DNA of 64,000 bases from Peptacetobacter hiranonis (GTDB lineage: Bacteria > Bacillota > Clostridia > Peptostreptococcales > Peptostreptococcaceae), in NCBI RefSeq assembly GCF_008151785.1, contig NZ_CP036523.1:558001-622000 (forward strand), given 5' to 3'. This document shows, piece by piece, positions 35,133 to 44,767 of the stretch. The notes under the pieces are model-generated. The model was not told the origin of the DNA and searched no databases. It saw nothing but the letters and a program-made list of their open reading frames with translations. The number at the start of each line of letters is the position of its first letter. Within the stretch, counting starts at the first letter, position 1. A program made the position numbers and the translations under genes.

Positions 35133-36257
35133 TTGAGAGATTTTTCATTTTTAGAGGGTGTTATGAAGCATCATAGAGAGGTTTTGCACGAGGTTGCAGA
35201 GCTTGGTAGAGAGGAGTTTAAGACTTCTGAGTATATTAGAAGTTATTTAGATAAATTGGGTGTTGAGTATGACGAGTGGCTTGGTACTGGTACTGCTGGG
35301 ATTATTCGAGGTAAGGATGCAAAGAGAACTATAGCTTTTAGAGCGGATATCGACGGTCTTATGACGGAGTGTGGTGTGCAGCATCTTTGTGGACACGATG
35401 GACACACTTCAATTCTTTTAGGTCTTGTTGAGTATGTTAATGCTAATAAGGAGAAGTTAAACGATAATTTTGTGTTTATTTTCCAGCCTGCAGAGGAAGG
35501 TCCTGGAGGTGCCGAGGCTCTTGTTAATGAAGGGATTTTTAAATATTATGGAGTTGACCAAATTTATGGACTTCATATTTATCCAGAAATTCCTGAAGGA
35601 AAAGTTGGTATTAGGGAAGGATATTTCCTTTCTCAGATTGGTGATTTTGAGATAGATATTTACGGAAAGAGCAGCCATGGAGGTTCTGCTCCAGAAGCGG
35701 GGATAGATGCGATTACAATTTATGCGTCTTTAGTTAGCAGTATGCAGACTATTGTTTCGAGAAATATTAGTCCAATAGACAATGCAGTTGTTAGTATTGG
35801 GAAGGTTGAAGGTGGTTCAAGAAGAAATATTATCGCTGAACACGTTCATCTTGAGGGGACTATTAGATGCTTTAAACCAGAAGTTTATTCAAAGATTAAG
35901 GAGAGATTTTATGAAATTGCGGACGGTTTTTCAAAGGCATTTAATTGCGAGATTAAGGTAACTATTAGAGATGATTATCATCCTGTAAACAATAATTCTG
36001 AGCTTTGTCAGGAGTTTATTGAGGCTGTTGGAGATGACAAGGTTAAGATTTTGGATCCTTTGATGATTGCAGATGATTTTTCATATTATCGGGAAGAAGT
36101 ACCAGGAATTTTCTTTATGCTAGGTGCAAGAAACGAGGAAAAAGGATTTGTAAATGGGCTTCATAATTTGAGATTTAACTTTGATGAAAAGATATGTGTA
36201 AATGCTTTAGATGCCTATGTTTCAATGCTTGAGTACAAAGGCTCAATGGATAAATAG
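35133..36257 (+). CDS. M20 family amidohydrolase/peptidase 1
   Basis: 374 residues. FRADIDGLM and HLCGHDGHTSILLG carry the metal ligands; FQPAEEGPGGAE and the dimerisation domain follow (SSHGGSAPEAGIDAI). Typical of N-acyl-amino-acid or N-acetyldiaminopimelate hydrolases and related peptidases. TTG start chosen for GAGGGGTGA six bases upstream. Tandem with a paralog at 36299. The exact amide substrate is unknown. Confidence 0.85.
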   Translation: MRDFSFLEGVMKHHREVLHEVAELGREEFKTSEYIRSYLDKLGVEYDEWLGTGTAGIIRGKDAKRTIAFRADIDGLMTECGVQHLCGHDGHTSILLGLVEYVNANKEKLNDNFVFIFQPAEEGPGGAEALVNEGIFKYYGVDQIYGLHIYPEIPEGKVGIREGYFLSQIGDFEIDIYGKSSHGGSAPEAGIDAITIYASLVSSMQTIVSRNISPIDNAVVSIGKVEGGSRRNIIAEHVHLEGTIRCFKPEVYSKIKERFYEIADGFSKAFNCEIKVTIRDDYHPVNNNSELCQEFIEAVGDDKVKILDPLMIADDFSYYREEVPGIFFMLGARNEEKGFVNGLHNLRFNFDEKICVNALDAYVSMLEYKGSMDK

Positions 36258-36298
36258 ATTTTAGAAAAGATTGTGTAAAGACGTTTGGTGGTGAGATT

Positions 36299-37456
36299 AT
36301 GGAAGAAAAAAATTGCGTATGTAATGGAGAATGTTTAGATAAAGTAATGTATTTAAAGGACAGTGTGTACGATTATAGAAAGAATTTGCACTGTATTGCT
36401 GAGGAAGGAAGAGTTGAGTTTAAGACTTATGATTATATAAAATCTGTTTTAGATGGACTTGGTTTAGAGAGTAAGAAATGGCTAGAAACAGGGCTTGCAG
36501 GAATTATAAAAGGTAAAGATGCACAAAAGACTGTTGCATTTAGAGCAGATATCGACGGACTTATGTCTAAGGATGGAACTGTTAAGCACCTTTGTGGACA
36601 TGACGGTCATATGTCTATACTTTTAGGGCTTATCAAGTATGTAAACGATAATAAAGATAAGTTAAAGGATAACTTTGTGTTTATATTCCAGCCTGCAGAG
36701 GAAGGGCCTGGTGGATCTGAAGATATGGTGAAAGACGGAATTATAGAGTATTACGGAATTGATGAGATATACGGACTTCATGTAAATCCGTTGCTTGATG
36801 AAGGGGTGATTGGAATTAAAAAAGGTTCTATGATGGCGGGGACAATAGATTTTGAGATAAATATTGTGTCTAAGAGTGCACATGGTGCAATGCCTCAAAA
36901 TGGTATCGACGGAATTGTGATTTCTGCTGAGGTAATTAACTCACTTCAAACTATTATCTCGAGAAATGTTAGTCCAATAGATAGTGCAGTTATCACAGTC
37001 GGAAAGATAAGAGGGGGCGCAAGAAGAAATATCGTTGCTGAAAATGTGTCTTTAGAGGGGACTGTGAGATATGCAAAAGATGAGGTTTACGCAAATGTGC
37101 TTGATAGGATGAAGAAGATTTGCGAATTTACCGCAGCTAAGTACGATTGTAAGATTGATATGAGTGTTTGTAATGAGTGTCGGGCTGTGATAAATGACGA
37201 TAATTTGTATCAAGAGTTTAAAGACGCTTTTAAAGGGGATAATGTTGTAGAGCTTGATTTCCAGATGGGTGCAGAGGATTTTGCATTCTTCCAGAGAGCA
37301 GTGCCAGGATTTTTCTTTAATATAGGTACGAGAAATGAGGAGAGAGGGTTCACTGCGGGACTTCACAATGAGCAGTTTGACTTCGATGAAAAGATAATTT
37401 TAAATGGGGTTGAAGTGTATAGAAAATTAATGGAATATAAAAATATGTTCTTATAG
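36299..37456 (+). CDS. M20 family amidohydrolase/peptidase 2
   Basis: 385 residues, paralog of the previous gene (FRADIDGLMSKDGTVKHLCGHDGHMS; QPAEEGPGGSEDMV). It has an N-terminal extension with Cys residues (NCVCNGECLD). The gap to the first gene is 41 bases, so probably one operon. Last ~15 codons form the arm of palindrome 6. Confidence 0.85.
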   Translation: MEEKNCVCNGECLDKVMYLKDSVYDYRKNLHCIAEEGRVEFKTYDYIKSVLDGLGLESKKWLETGLAGIIKGKDAQKTVAFRADIDGLMSKDGTVKHLCGHDGHMSILLGLIKYVNDNKDKLKDNFVFIFQPAEEGPGGSEDMVKDGIIEYYGIDEIYGLHVNPLLDEGVIGIKKGSMMAGTIDFEINIVSKSAHGAMPQNGIDGIVISAEVINSLQTIISRNVSPIDSAVITVGKIRGGARRNIVAENVSLEGTVRYAKDEVYANVLDRMKKICEFTAAKYDCKIDMSVCNECRAVINDDNLYQEFKDAFKGDNVVELDFQMGAEDFAFFQRAVPGFFFNIGTRNEERGFTAGLHNEQFDFDEKIILNGVEVYRKLMEYKNMFL

Positions 37457-37620
37457 AAAAGAGGGTATAGCCAAAAGTACTCCAGGCTTCAGCGCCACGC
37501 ACTTTTATGTAACACATTTAAAGGTTCGTGGCGCTTGCAGTATTGTCGTGTTTTTTGGCTATTACCCTCTTTTTTATGAAGGAATGTGTTTTATATTACA
37601 TTAAATTTGTATAAGTGAGT
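37412..37620 (+). repeat. Gene-tail palindrome 6 (amidohydrolase 2)
   Basis: Left arm ~37412-37479 (last codons, stop, AAAAGAGGGTATAGCCAAAA), core 37480-37548 (CTCCAGGCTT...ATTGTCG, inner stem AGCGCCACG/CGTGGCGCT), right arm 37549-37620 inverted copy reaching into the coding end. The arms also form the gene's terminator-like stem before T6. Confidence 0.88.
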
Positions 37621-37827
37621 GTGGAGTATGTGGCGCTTATAGTATTTTTTATGATATAATATACTTTATGCTATTATGGTTAGAAATGTTGAGTTTGAGG
37701 TATATACTATGTATGAGTGTGGATATTTATTGTGCAGATGTTTATATTTCAAGTTTTGATATTTTGAACAATATGGTTTTAATATGTTTTAGTTTTAGAA
37801 AAATATTATGATGTTGGGAGATTTGAG

Positions 37828-38574
37828 ATGGATCAGTATAGAGATTTTGCATTTATATACGACGAGCTTATGGACGATGTCGATTATGATAGATGGGTTG
37901 AATATATAGAAGAGATTATCAAGAGTGAAGGTGCTGAGGTGCAGAATATTCTTGAGTTAGCTTGTGGTACAGGGAATCTGACTATACCGCTAACTAAGAA
38001 GGGATACGATATAGCTGGGATAGATATTTCTGCGGAAATGCTTGAGGTTGCTATGGAAAAGGCAGAAGAGGAAGGTGTGCAGCTTGTTCTTTTACAGCAG
38101 GATATTGCTGAGCTTGATTTTGATGTGCCAAATCTTGATTGCATACTTTGCGCTTGTGATGGGTTCAATTATTTAACTTATGATGATGATTTAGAGTATG
38201 TATTTTCTAAGGCTCATGAGCTTTTAAAAGAGGATGGGATATTTATATTTGACATTAGTTCATACTATAAATTATCTAAGGTGCTTGGAAATAATACTTT
38301 TGCTGAGAAGAGAGAAGATGTCGTGTATATGTGGCAGAACTATTTCGATCCAGAAGAGGATTTAGTCGAAATGGAACTTACATTCTTCGTGAAAAACGAG
38401 GACGGAACTTTTGACAGATTTGATGAAGTTCACCAGCAGAGAGCTTACGAAACAGAGGATATATTAGAAAAATTAGCAGATGCAGGATTTAGAGATATCA
38501 AGGCTTATGGAGATTTTGCATTTGAAAAACCTAAGAAAGATTCAGAGAGAGTATTCTTTGTAGGTAGAAAATAA
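37828..38574 (+). CDS. Class I SAM-dependent methyltransferase
   Basis: 248 residues. Motif I ILELACGTGNLTIPL, motif II AGIDISAEML, and motif IV-like LDCILCACDGFNYL. Similar proteins are common beside housekeeping genes in Firmicutes; substrate unknown. GGGAG ribosome site. hslO follows after ~85 bases. Confidence 0.85.
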   Translation: MDQYRDFAFIYDELMDDVDYDRWVEYIEEIIKSEGAEVQNILELACGTGNLTIPLTKKGYDIAGIDISAEMLEVAMEKAEEEGVQLVLLQQDIAELDFDVPNLDCILCACDGFNYLTYDDDLEYVFSKAHELLKEDGIFIFDISSYYKLSKVLGNNTFAEKREDVVYMWQNYFDPEEDLVEMELTFFVKNEDGTFDRFDEVHQQRAYETEDILEKLADAGFRDIKAYGDFAFEKPKKDSERVFFVGRK

Positions 38575-38660
38575 TTGTTAAGCGAAAATAAGATTTAGAA
38601 GAAAAATAATTTTAGAAGAATAATTTTTAGAAATTTGTATATATGAAAGGAAGAATTTTA

Positions 38661-39536
38661 ATGAAAGATTATGTAATAAGAGCTACTTCTCAGAATGGAG
38701 AAGTTAGAGCATTTGTTGCAACTACAAGAAATTTAGTTGAAGAAGCGAGAAAATCTCACGGAACTACAAAGGTTGCAACTGCAGCACTTGGAAGAACTTT
38801 AACAGCTACATCAATGATGGGGCTTATGATGAAAAATAAAGGTGACGAGTTAACATCTATAATAAAAGGTGACGGGCCAATAGGAACAATACTTGCAACT
38901 TCTGATGCACAGGGATTTGTTAGAGGATATGTTGCTAATCCTGATGTTCAGGTTGAAAATTATCCAAACGGAAAATTAAACGTAGCAGGGGCAGTAGGTA
39001 CAGAAGGGACTTTAAAAGTAATAAAAGATTTAGGACTTAGAGAGCCAGTGAATGGATTATGTCCGATAGTTTCTGGAGAAATAGCAGCAGATTTTACATA
39101 CTATTTCACAGTTTCTGAACAGACTCCATCAGCTGTTTCACTAGGTGTTTACACAACTCACTATGAAGTTGAACATGCTGGAGGATTTATCGTGCAGCTT
39201 ATGCCAGATGCGACAGAAGCTACAATTTGTCAGCTTGAGGAAAATGTAGGTAAGATAAAATCTATCACAGAGATGTACAGAGAAGGATTAACTCCTGAGG
39301 ATGTGCTTAATTTAGTGCTTGAAGGTTTAGATCCTGTAATTCTTGACAAGGTTGAGGTAGGATTTAGATGTGTTTGCTCTAAGGATAGAGTTAAGAAGGC
39401 ATTTATCGCAATGGGTAAAAAGGCACTTGCTGAGATTATCGAGGAAGATCACCAGGCAGAAGTTACTTGCCAGTTCTGTAATAAGAAGTATCATTATGAT
39501 GAAGATGAATTAATGGAAATTTTAAAAGAGATGTAG
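38661..39536 (+). CDS. hslO: Hsp33 redox-regulated chaperone
   Basis: 291 residues. Hsp33 fold (IRATSQNGEVRAFVATTRNLVEEA) with the C-terminal zinc switch RCVCSKD and TCQFCNKKY (CxC, CxxC). Holdase activated by oxidation. Start at the second ATG, eight bases after AAAGGAAG. Confidence 0.95.
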   Translation: MKDYVIRATSQNGEVRAFVATTRNLVEEARKSHGTTKVATAALGRTLTATSMMGLMMKNKGDELTSIIKGDGPIGTILATSDAQGFVRGYVANPDVQVENYPNGKLNVAGAVGTEGTLKVIKDLGLREPVNGLCPIVSGEIAADFTYYFTVSEQTPSAVSLGVYTTHYEVEHAGGFIVQLMPDATEATICQLEENVGKIKSITEMYREGLTPEDVLNLVLEGLDPVILDKVEVGFRCVCSKDRVKKAFIAMGKKALAEIIEEDHQAEVTCQFCNKKYHYDEDELMEILKEM

Positions 39537-39537
39537 T

Positions 39538-39620
39538 ATAGGGAAAGAGAAGGAAGTATCAATCGCTCCAGGCAATCAAGTTGCATTGTCGCTGATTGAT
39601 ATCTTCCTTCTCTTTTTTGT
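39538..39620 (+). repeat. Gene-tail palindrome 7 (hslO)
   Basis: Left arm 39538-39565 (AAAGAGAAGGAAGTATCAATC), short core 39566-39591 identical in its conserved parts to the serine dehydratase copy, right arm 39592-39620 (GATTGATATCTTCCTTCTCTTTTTT). Arms are the shortest, and the structure doubles as the hslO terminator. Confidence 0.85.
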
Positions 39621-39703
39621 GCAGTTTGTGATTTGGTTTGAGATTTTTTATTAGATTTTAATAAAGATTTATAAATATTTGGTGTATAAAGGATATAATA
39701 AAT

Positions 39704-39973
39704 GTGTTGGCTAATAAGACGTTAATTAATATGAAGTATGTTAGAGAGATAATGGAGTTTTCAAAAATTACTAGTATTTCAACAAATGATGTACTTAGGA
39801 TATTTTATCATTCTGATTTGTATTTTCTGTTGAAAAATGGTATATCAGATATTTATTGTATGTCTGATAATTGGTTAGCAGAAGAGCTAAAGGAAGAATG
39901 TGAAAATAAAAATATGAGTAAATATGTAGGCGCTCGAGTAAGTTTGGGTGTCTTTTTTTATGATATTTTTTGA
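39704..39973 (+). CDS. Hypothetical small protein, weakly DUF3791-like
   Basis: 89 residues from GTG (AAGGA ten bases upstream). Pattern YVREIMEFSKITSISTNDVLRIFYHSDLYFLLKNG recalls DUF3791-type small proteins. No membrane segment. Followed directly by the leader of the surface protein. Low certainty that it is expressed. Confidence 0.45.
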   Translation: MLANKTLINMKYVREIMEFSKITSISTNDVLRIFYHSDLYFLLKNGISDIYCMSDNWLAEELKEECENKNMSKYVGARVSLGVFFYDIF

Positions 39974-40079
39974 AAAATAAGTTTTTAAATGAAAATAAAA
40001 AATATTTAAAAAATTATGTGTATATGCTATAATTTTTAATATAAATATTACTAATATTGTCAAATGGAGTTTATGTTAA

Positions 40080-40137
40080 GGGTAAGCATAGAGGGAATGC
40101 GTTCTTTTTAAGAGGGTGTTTTTTCTATGCTTTTATT
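40080..40137 (+). terminator. Hairpin upstream of the surface protein gene
   Basis: AAGCATAGA ... TCTATGCTT stem with a T-rich continuation. It separates the small gene from the surface-protein gene, or acts as leader attenuator. Confidence 0.55.
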
Positions 40138-40180
40138 TATATATCAAAGAATTATAGGTTGAAATTTTGGAGGTGTTGGT

Positions 40181-43045
40181 ATGAATAAGAAGAAGTCAAA
40201 AGCATTGGCATTTTTATTAGCAGCTTCTTTATTAGTTCCATCTGTGAATGGAATAGTGGGTGCTGCAGAACTAGATAATGTGAAATCTACGGATAAAGTG
40301 GTAGCATCTCAGGAAGTTGCAAATCCAGATGGAAGTGATACGAGCACTCAAGATCCACTTACTCAGAATGTAGCTAAGATAGGGGATAAAGAATATGCGA
40401 CTTTAAAAGAAGCTATAAATAATGCAGGTGAAGGAGCTACAATAACGTTATTGGGTAATGTAACAGAGGATATTACTGTAAATAAAAATATTACTATAGA
40501 TGGTCAAAATAAATATACAATAACAGGTTTAACTACTCTAAAAAACGGAACATTACAAAATATAACTATACAGCCTAATGATAATAATGCGAATGGAAGC
40601 GTTTTGGTTATAGGAAATACAGATCAAACTAATATTAAAATGGAGAGAGTTACTGTAAATTATTCAGTAACAAAAAGAGCTGGAAATTCTGGTTGTACAC
40701 TTTCTGGCAATAATGCAACAATAACGATAAAAAAATGTTTATTTACGAATAATCCGAATAATGCAGGTATCACAATAAAGGCACCAGAATGGTCATTTGG
40801 TTTATCTATGGGTTCTCAGGGCGAAAAAGGAAGCTTTAATTTTATAAATAATGAATTTAATGGTGCTTTTAGAACTATGTTACCAAGTATAAATGGAAAA
40901 GTAACAATAGATAATAATGTATTTGTAAATACTGTTCAAAGTGTATCTCCAGGAACTGCAGATGGGGCAAAGGAAGAGTCAACATGTATAACAACATCTG
41001 AAAAAGCACAAAAGGATAATATTACTATAACTAATAATATTTTTGATAATGCAGGGGCATTTTTCTTCCAAACTACTGCAAATATTTTAGAAAATACATT
41101 TAAAGGAGAAAAATTCCCTCATTATATACAGGCAAGAGGTATTATAGAAGAAGATTTAGATTTAAAAAATAATAAATTTGAAATGGGAAATAACGCTGTT
41201 TGTTCTATGGATACTAAAAGTGCTGAAATATTATTACCAGTTGGAGAAATGGCATATAATTACTGGGCTTGGGATAGTTTAGAAGAATTTACTGATCCAA
41301 CTAAAGCGAATCTTATCAATTACAAGTATAGTTTTGAAAATGATAAGAAAAGAGTACATTATCCTACTTCAGAAAAGGCTTTAAAAGCATTTGTAAATCC
41401 CAATCCTAATGCACCAATTATAGGAGTAAGAGATAATGAAAAAGTAGTTATATCAGAGAATATAACAATTGGAGCGGAAACATCAATAAATATACCAAAA
41501 GATAAAAATATTACTATTGAAGTTCCAAAAGGAAAAACTCTAACATTAAACTCAGCAGGTGCTATTGATGTAACAGGTAGCCTAACTATATCAGGCGATG
41601 GAGAAGTAGAGATAGCTAAATCTGGTGAAGTTAGCGTAAACAAAGATGCAACTTTAAATATAACAACTAATGTTGACAACAAAGGAACAATAGATAACAA
41701 TGGCGCTATAAACAACGGTGGAAGAATCTCAAATTCAGGAAAATTAACAAATAATAGCCAAATAAATAACTCAGGTAAAATCTCAAATTCAGGGGAAATA
41801 GTGAGTGAATCAGGGAAAAAAGGAGAAATATCAAATAGTGGTACTATAGCAACTCAAGAAGGTGGCAGTATTGAAAGAAATGACATTAATAAAGAGGGTA
41901 ATGGTACAACTGTATCTCCAAATGAATATAAACCAGTAGAGATTAAAGAAGCTTATAAAACTTCAAATTCAATTACTATGTCAGTGGATGATTTGGGTAA
42001 ATTTAATAAATTAGGCGAAGTAGAATTTACAATAGTAGAAGGTTCAGTTACAGAATCAAGAGGAGGAATTTGGGTAAGAGCTATAGATGGCAAGGTTACA
42101 TTTGATGGATTAAATCCAAATACAAAATACACAGTATTTGCAAGATATAAAGGATTAGGAAATACAGAAGTAAAGATGGAAGTTAGTACGTTATCACCAT
42201 CTACAGGTGGTGGTGGAGTAGTAGCCCCAACATATACTCACGAAGAAATAATAGGAACAGATAGATACGAAACAGCAGCAAAAATAGCTGACAAACTAGA
42301 ATCATACGATAACGTAGTACTAGTAAACGCAGAATCATCAATGTCTGATGGACTATCAGCTTCTGGACTTGCAGGAAAAGAAAACGGAGCAATCCTACTA
42401 ACTAAAAAAGACTCTATACCTAAAGCAACAATGGACAGAATCAAAAAAGTGAAAAAAGTTTACATAATCGGTGGAGAAGCAGCAATAAGCCAGAAAGTAT
42501 CTGATGAGATAACTAAAAACGTTCCAAATGTAAAAGTTGAAAGACTTGGTGGAAAAGACAGAGTTGAAACATCAGAAATAGTTGCTAAAAAACTTGGAAA
42601 CTACTCAGATGCATTTGTAGTTAATGGATTCAAAGGTGAAGCAGATGCGATGTCAGCTTCAGCAATAGCAGCTAAAAAAGGTGCTCCAATACTATTAACT
42701 AACGGAAAAACTTCAACTCACGCTAAAAAATCTGGTGTAGAATACTATGTAATCGGTGGAAACTCTGTAGTTGATAAATCAATAGCTGATAAATACAATG
42801 CAGAGGTTCTAGCTGGAAAAGACAGATACGCAACAAACAAAGAAGTTATAAATGAATTCTACTCAGGATCAGACAAAGTTTACATAGCAAATGGAGATAA
42901 ATTAGTTGACGCATTAACAGCATCTCCTCTAGCTAAAAAAGACGGTATAGTTCTTGTAAATGAAAAATCTGATAAGAGCATATTAAAAGGAAAAAATACA
43001 GTTCAGGTTGGTGGAATGGACTTCAAAATAGAATTTGAAAAATAG
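40181..43045 (+). CDS. Cell-surface protein with beta-helix region and three CWB2 cell-wall anchors
   Basis: 954 residues. Signal peptide (KKSKALAFLLAASLLVPSVNGIVGAAE), then a right-handed beta-helix/pectin-lyase-like region (~70-350), a region of NNG/NSG-rich short repeats (~500-560, NNGAINNGGRISNSGKLTNN), a fibronectin-like stretch (~590-680), and a C-terminal block of type 2 cell-wall-binding repeats (~690-954, EEIIGTDRYETAAKIAD; VERLGGKDRVETSEIVA). CWB2 anchors proteins to the wall polymer in C. difficile and relatives. Likely adhesin or S-layer-associated protein. GGAGGTG ribosome site. Confidence 0.88.
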   Translation: MNKKKSKALAFLLAASLLVPSVNGIVGAAELDNVKSTDKVVASQEVANPDGSDTSTQDPLTQNVAKIGDKEYATLKEAINNAGEGATITLLGNVTEDITVNKNITIDGQNKYTITGLTTLKNGTLQNITIQPNDNNANGSVLVIGNTDQTNIKMERVTVNYSVTKRAGNSGCTLSGNNATITIKKCLFTNNPNNAGITIKAPEWSFGLSMGSQGEKGSFNFINNEFNGAFRTMLPSINGKVTIDNNVFVNTVQSVSPGTADGAKEESTCITTSEKAQKDNITITNNIFDNAGAFFFQTTANILENTFKGEKFPHYIQARGIIEEDLDLKNNKFEMGNNAVCSMDTKSAEILLPVGEMAYNYWAWDSLEEFTDPTKANLINYKYSFENDKKRVHYPTSEKALKAFVNPNPNAPIIGVRDNEKVVISENITIGAETSINIPKDKNITIEVPKGKTLTLNSAGAIDVTGSLTISGDGEVEIAKSGEVSVNKDATLNITTNVDNKGTIDNNGAINNGGRISNSGKLTNNSQINNSGKISNSGEIVSESGKKGEISNSGTIATQEGGSIERNDINKEGNGTTVSPNEYKPVEIKEAYKTSNSITMSVDDLGKFNKLGEVEFTIVEGSVTESRGGIWVRAIDGKVTFDGLNPNTKYTVFARYKGLGNTEVKMEVSTLSPSTGGGGVVAPTYTHEEIIGTDRYETAAKIADKLESYDNVVLVNAESSMSDGLSASGLAGKENGAILLTKKDSIPKATMDRIKKVKKVYIIGGEAAISQKVSDEITKNVPNVKVERLGGKDRVETSEIVAKKLGNYSDAFVVNGFKGEADAMSASAIAAKKGAPILLTNGKTSTHAKKSGVEYYVIGGNSVVDKSIADKYNAEVLAGKDRYATNKEVINEFYSGSDKVYIANGDKLVDALTASPLAKKDGIVLVNEKSDKSILKGKNTVQVGGMDFKIEFEK

Positions 43046-43069
43046 AAAACTAAAAATTAAATAAAAAAT

Positions 43070-43105
43070 AAATCCCTCATCAAAAATAGGTGAGGGATTT
43101 TTATA
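43070..43105 (+). terminator. Terminator of the surface protein gene
   Basis: AATCCCTCA / TGAGGGATT then TTTTA. Confidence 0.88.
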
Positions 43106-43129
43106 TATATTATTATCTTTTACAAATAA

Positions 43130-44017
43130 TTATGGAACAAGAATAAGTTCACAAGTACATTCCTGGAATTTTTCTTGCATAATTTCATTTACCTCTGATA
43201 CTGCACTTGATAAACTAGCAACTTCTAAACTAGTAGCTTCAATTCTGAAATAAACCGCGATCCACAAGTGACGTCCTGTTTTTGTAATATCAAAAAATAC
43301 AGGGTTGAAGTTGTATTCATCTAAAATAGGGTTGCAAATTGCTTTCACTTCATCCATATAAACCTTATTTGGCGAGAATAAAAATACGTCTTTAACAGCT
43401 CTCCACAAGACTTTTATACTTTCTGGCAGCATGAATACCATAACAACTACGGCTACAATCTGGTCAAAGTATGGAGATATGAAGCCAAGTGGCGTTTTTT
43501 TCAGATATAAAGACACTAAAAAAGCAAGCGCCATACCCATACTGTACACTATATCTAGCTTCCAACCGAGCAACTCTGCCTCAATTGTAGGTGAAGATAG
43601 GTTGCGATTTAATCTTTTCATAATAAGGAAAATTATAATACTCGCTACTCCAAGACAACATTGGAATATTGAAACCTGTGCATTATTTACAATATTTCCG
43701 CCTGATAAAGCAGAATCTAATACTTCTGCAGATACACCCATAGTTACGGATAGCATCATAACACTTTTGATTATGACAAATATCGACTCTACCTGAAAAT
43801 ACCCATATGGATGCTTTTCAGATACAGGTTTATGGAATAATGGGGTTAAAAATAGGAGCAATGCGATAAACACAAGCTCTGATGCGTCGTATACGGCATC
43901 TGTAAGTGCTGATTGAGAGTGGCTGTAAATAGCAAAAATAAACTCTGCAATAGCAAATAAAAGTCCCGATAAAAAGGACAACATTAAAATCTGTTTTTCT
44001 TTTCTTTCAGTTATCAT
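43130..44017 (-). CDS. Cation diffusion facilitator family transporter
   Basis: 295 residues with about six membrane helices (SGLLFAIAEFIFAIYSHSQSALTDAVYDASELVF). The DxxxD motif on helix 2 (DAVYDASE) and the later ELLGWKLDIVYS replace the usual HxxxD, so metal preference may differ from zinc. Cytoplasmic C-terminal domain. Exports divalent cations in exchange for protons. Confidence 0.83.
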   Translation of the reverse strand: MITERKEKQILMLSFLSGLLFAIAEFIFAIYSHSQSALTDAVYDASELVFIALLLFLTPLFHKPVSEKHPYGYFQVESIFVIIKSVMMLSVTMGVSAEVLDSALSGGNIVNNAQVSIFQCCLGVASIIIFLIMKRLNRNLSSPTIEAELLGWKLDIVYSMGMALAFLVSLYLKKTPLGFISPYFDQIVAVVVMVFMLPESIKVLWRAVKDVFLFSPNKVYMDEVKAICNPILDEYNFNPVFFDITKTGRHLWIAVYFRIEATSLEVASLSSAVSEVNEIMQEKFQECTCELILVP

Positions 44018-44179
44018 TGTACACCTCTTTGAATTTATATTACTTCATTTCATCAAAAATTCTACACAATCAAACTATCATCTCATTTCTAAAAGGTATG
44101 GCAAGTATTATACTAAAAGAAAAGCCAGTTGTATAGTATAAATATATTTAATATTTGTTAAGTATTATTTTCTATTTTT

Positions 44180-44722
44180 TTATAAATATTTCACCATGAA
44201 ATGCACATCAGTATATGTTCCATCAGCGTATTTCATATTATTTGGTAAAGTCCCTACCTTTTCAAACCCTAACTTCTCATAAAGAGAAATAGCATTTCTA
44301 TTATTTGCAGCAACCTCAAGTTCAACCTGTTCAATTCCGTTCTCTTTAGCTATTTTACAAACTTCTTCAATCATAATTTTTCCAATACCAAGTCCTGTAT
44401 ATTCAAGATACAAAACAATTCCAAGACTTGTCCTATGTTTTAGTCTTCTCGCATGATTACCCATAAGGGAGCAGTTTCCAACATGTTTTCCGTCTAGCAT
44501 ACCGATAAGCAGCAAATCTGAATCGGAGTCGTTATTTTCTTTTATATATTTCTTTTCATCATCTATTGTAAAAGTGATCTCGTCTGGCTCTTGAATTAAA
44601 AAAGGTGTTTCTGCGTAGACTTGCTTTAAATATTTTAAAAGCATCTCAGCTTCATCTTCCTCTGCATTTCTAAGAACCAACTTGCGTCCGTTTAAATCAA
44701 ATTCTTTTGGTTTAACTCTCAT
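44180..44722 (-). CDS. GNAT family N-acetyltransferase
   Basis: 180 residues. LEYTGLGIGKIMIEEV is the acetyl-CoA loop (Q/RxxGxG/A variant), followed by VAANNRNAISLYEKLGFEKVG. Similar to RimJ/RimL-like or spermidine acetyltransferases; substrate unknown. Good AGAGGTG site. Confidence 0.85.
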   Translation of the reverse strand: MRVKPKEFDLNGRKLVLRNAEEDEAEMLLKYLKQVYAETPFLIQEPDEITFTIDDEKKYIKENNDSDSDLLLIGMLDGKHVGNCSLMGNHARRLKHRTSLGIVLYLEYTGLGIGKIMIEEVCKIAKENGIEQVELEVAANNRNAISLYEKLGFEKVGTLPNNMKYADGTYTDVHFMVKYL

Positions 44723-44767
44723 ATAATCACCTCTATTAAAAAATTAAATTAACTACAATTATAATTT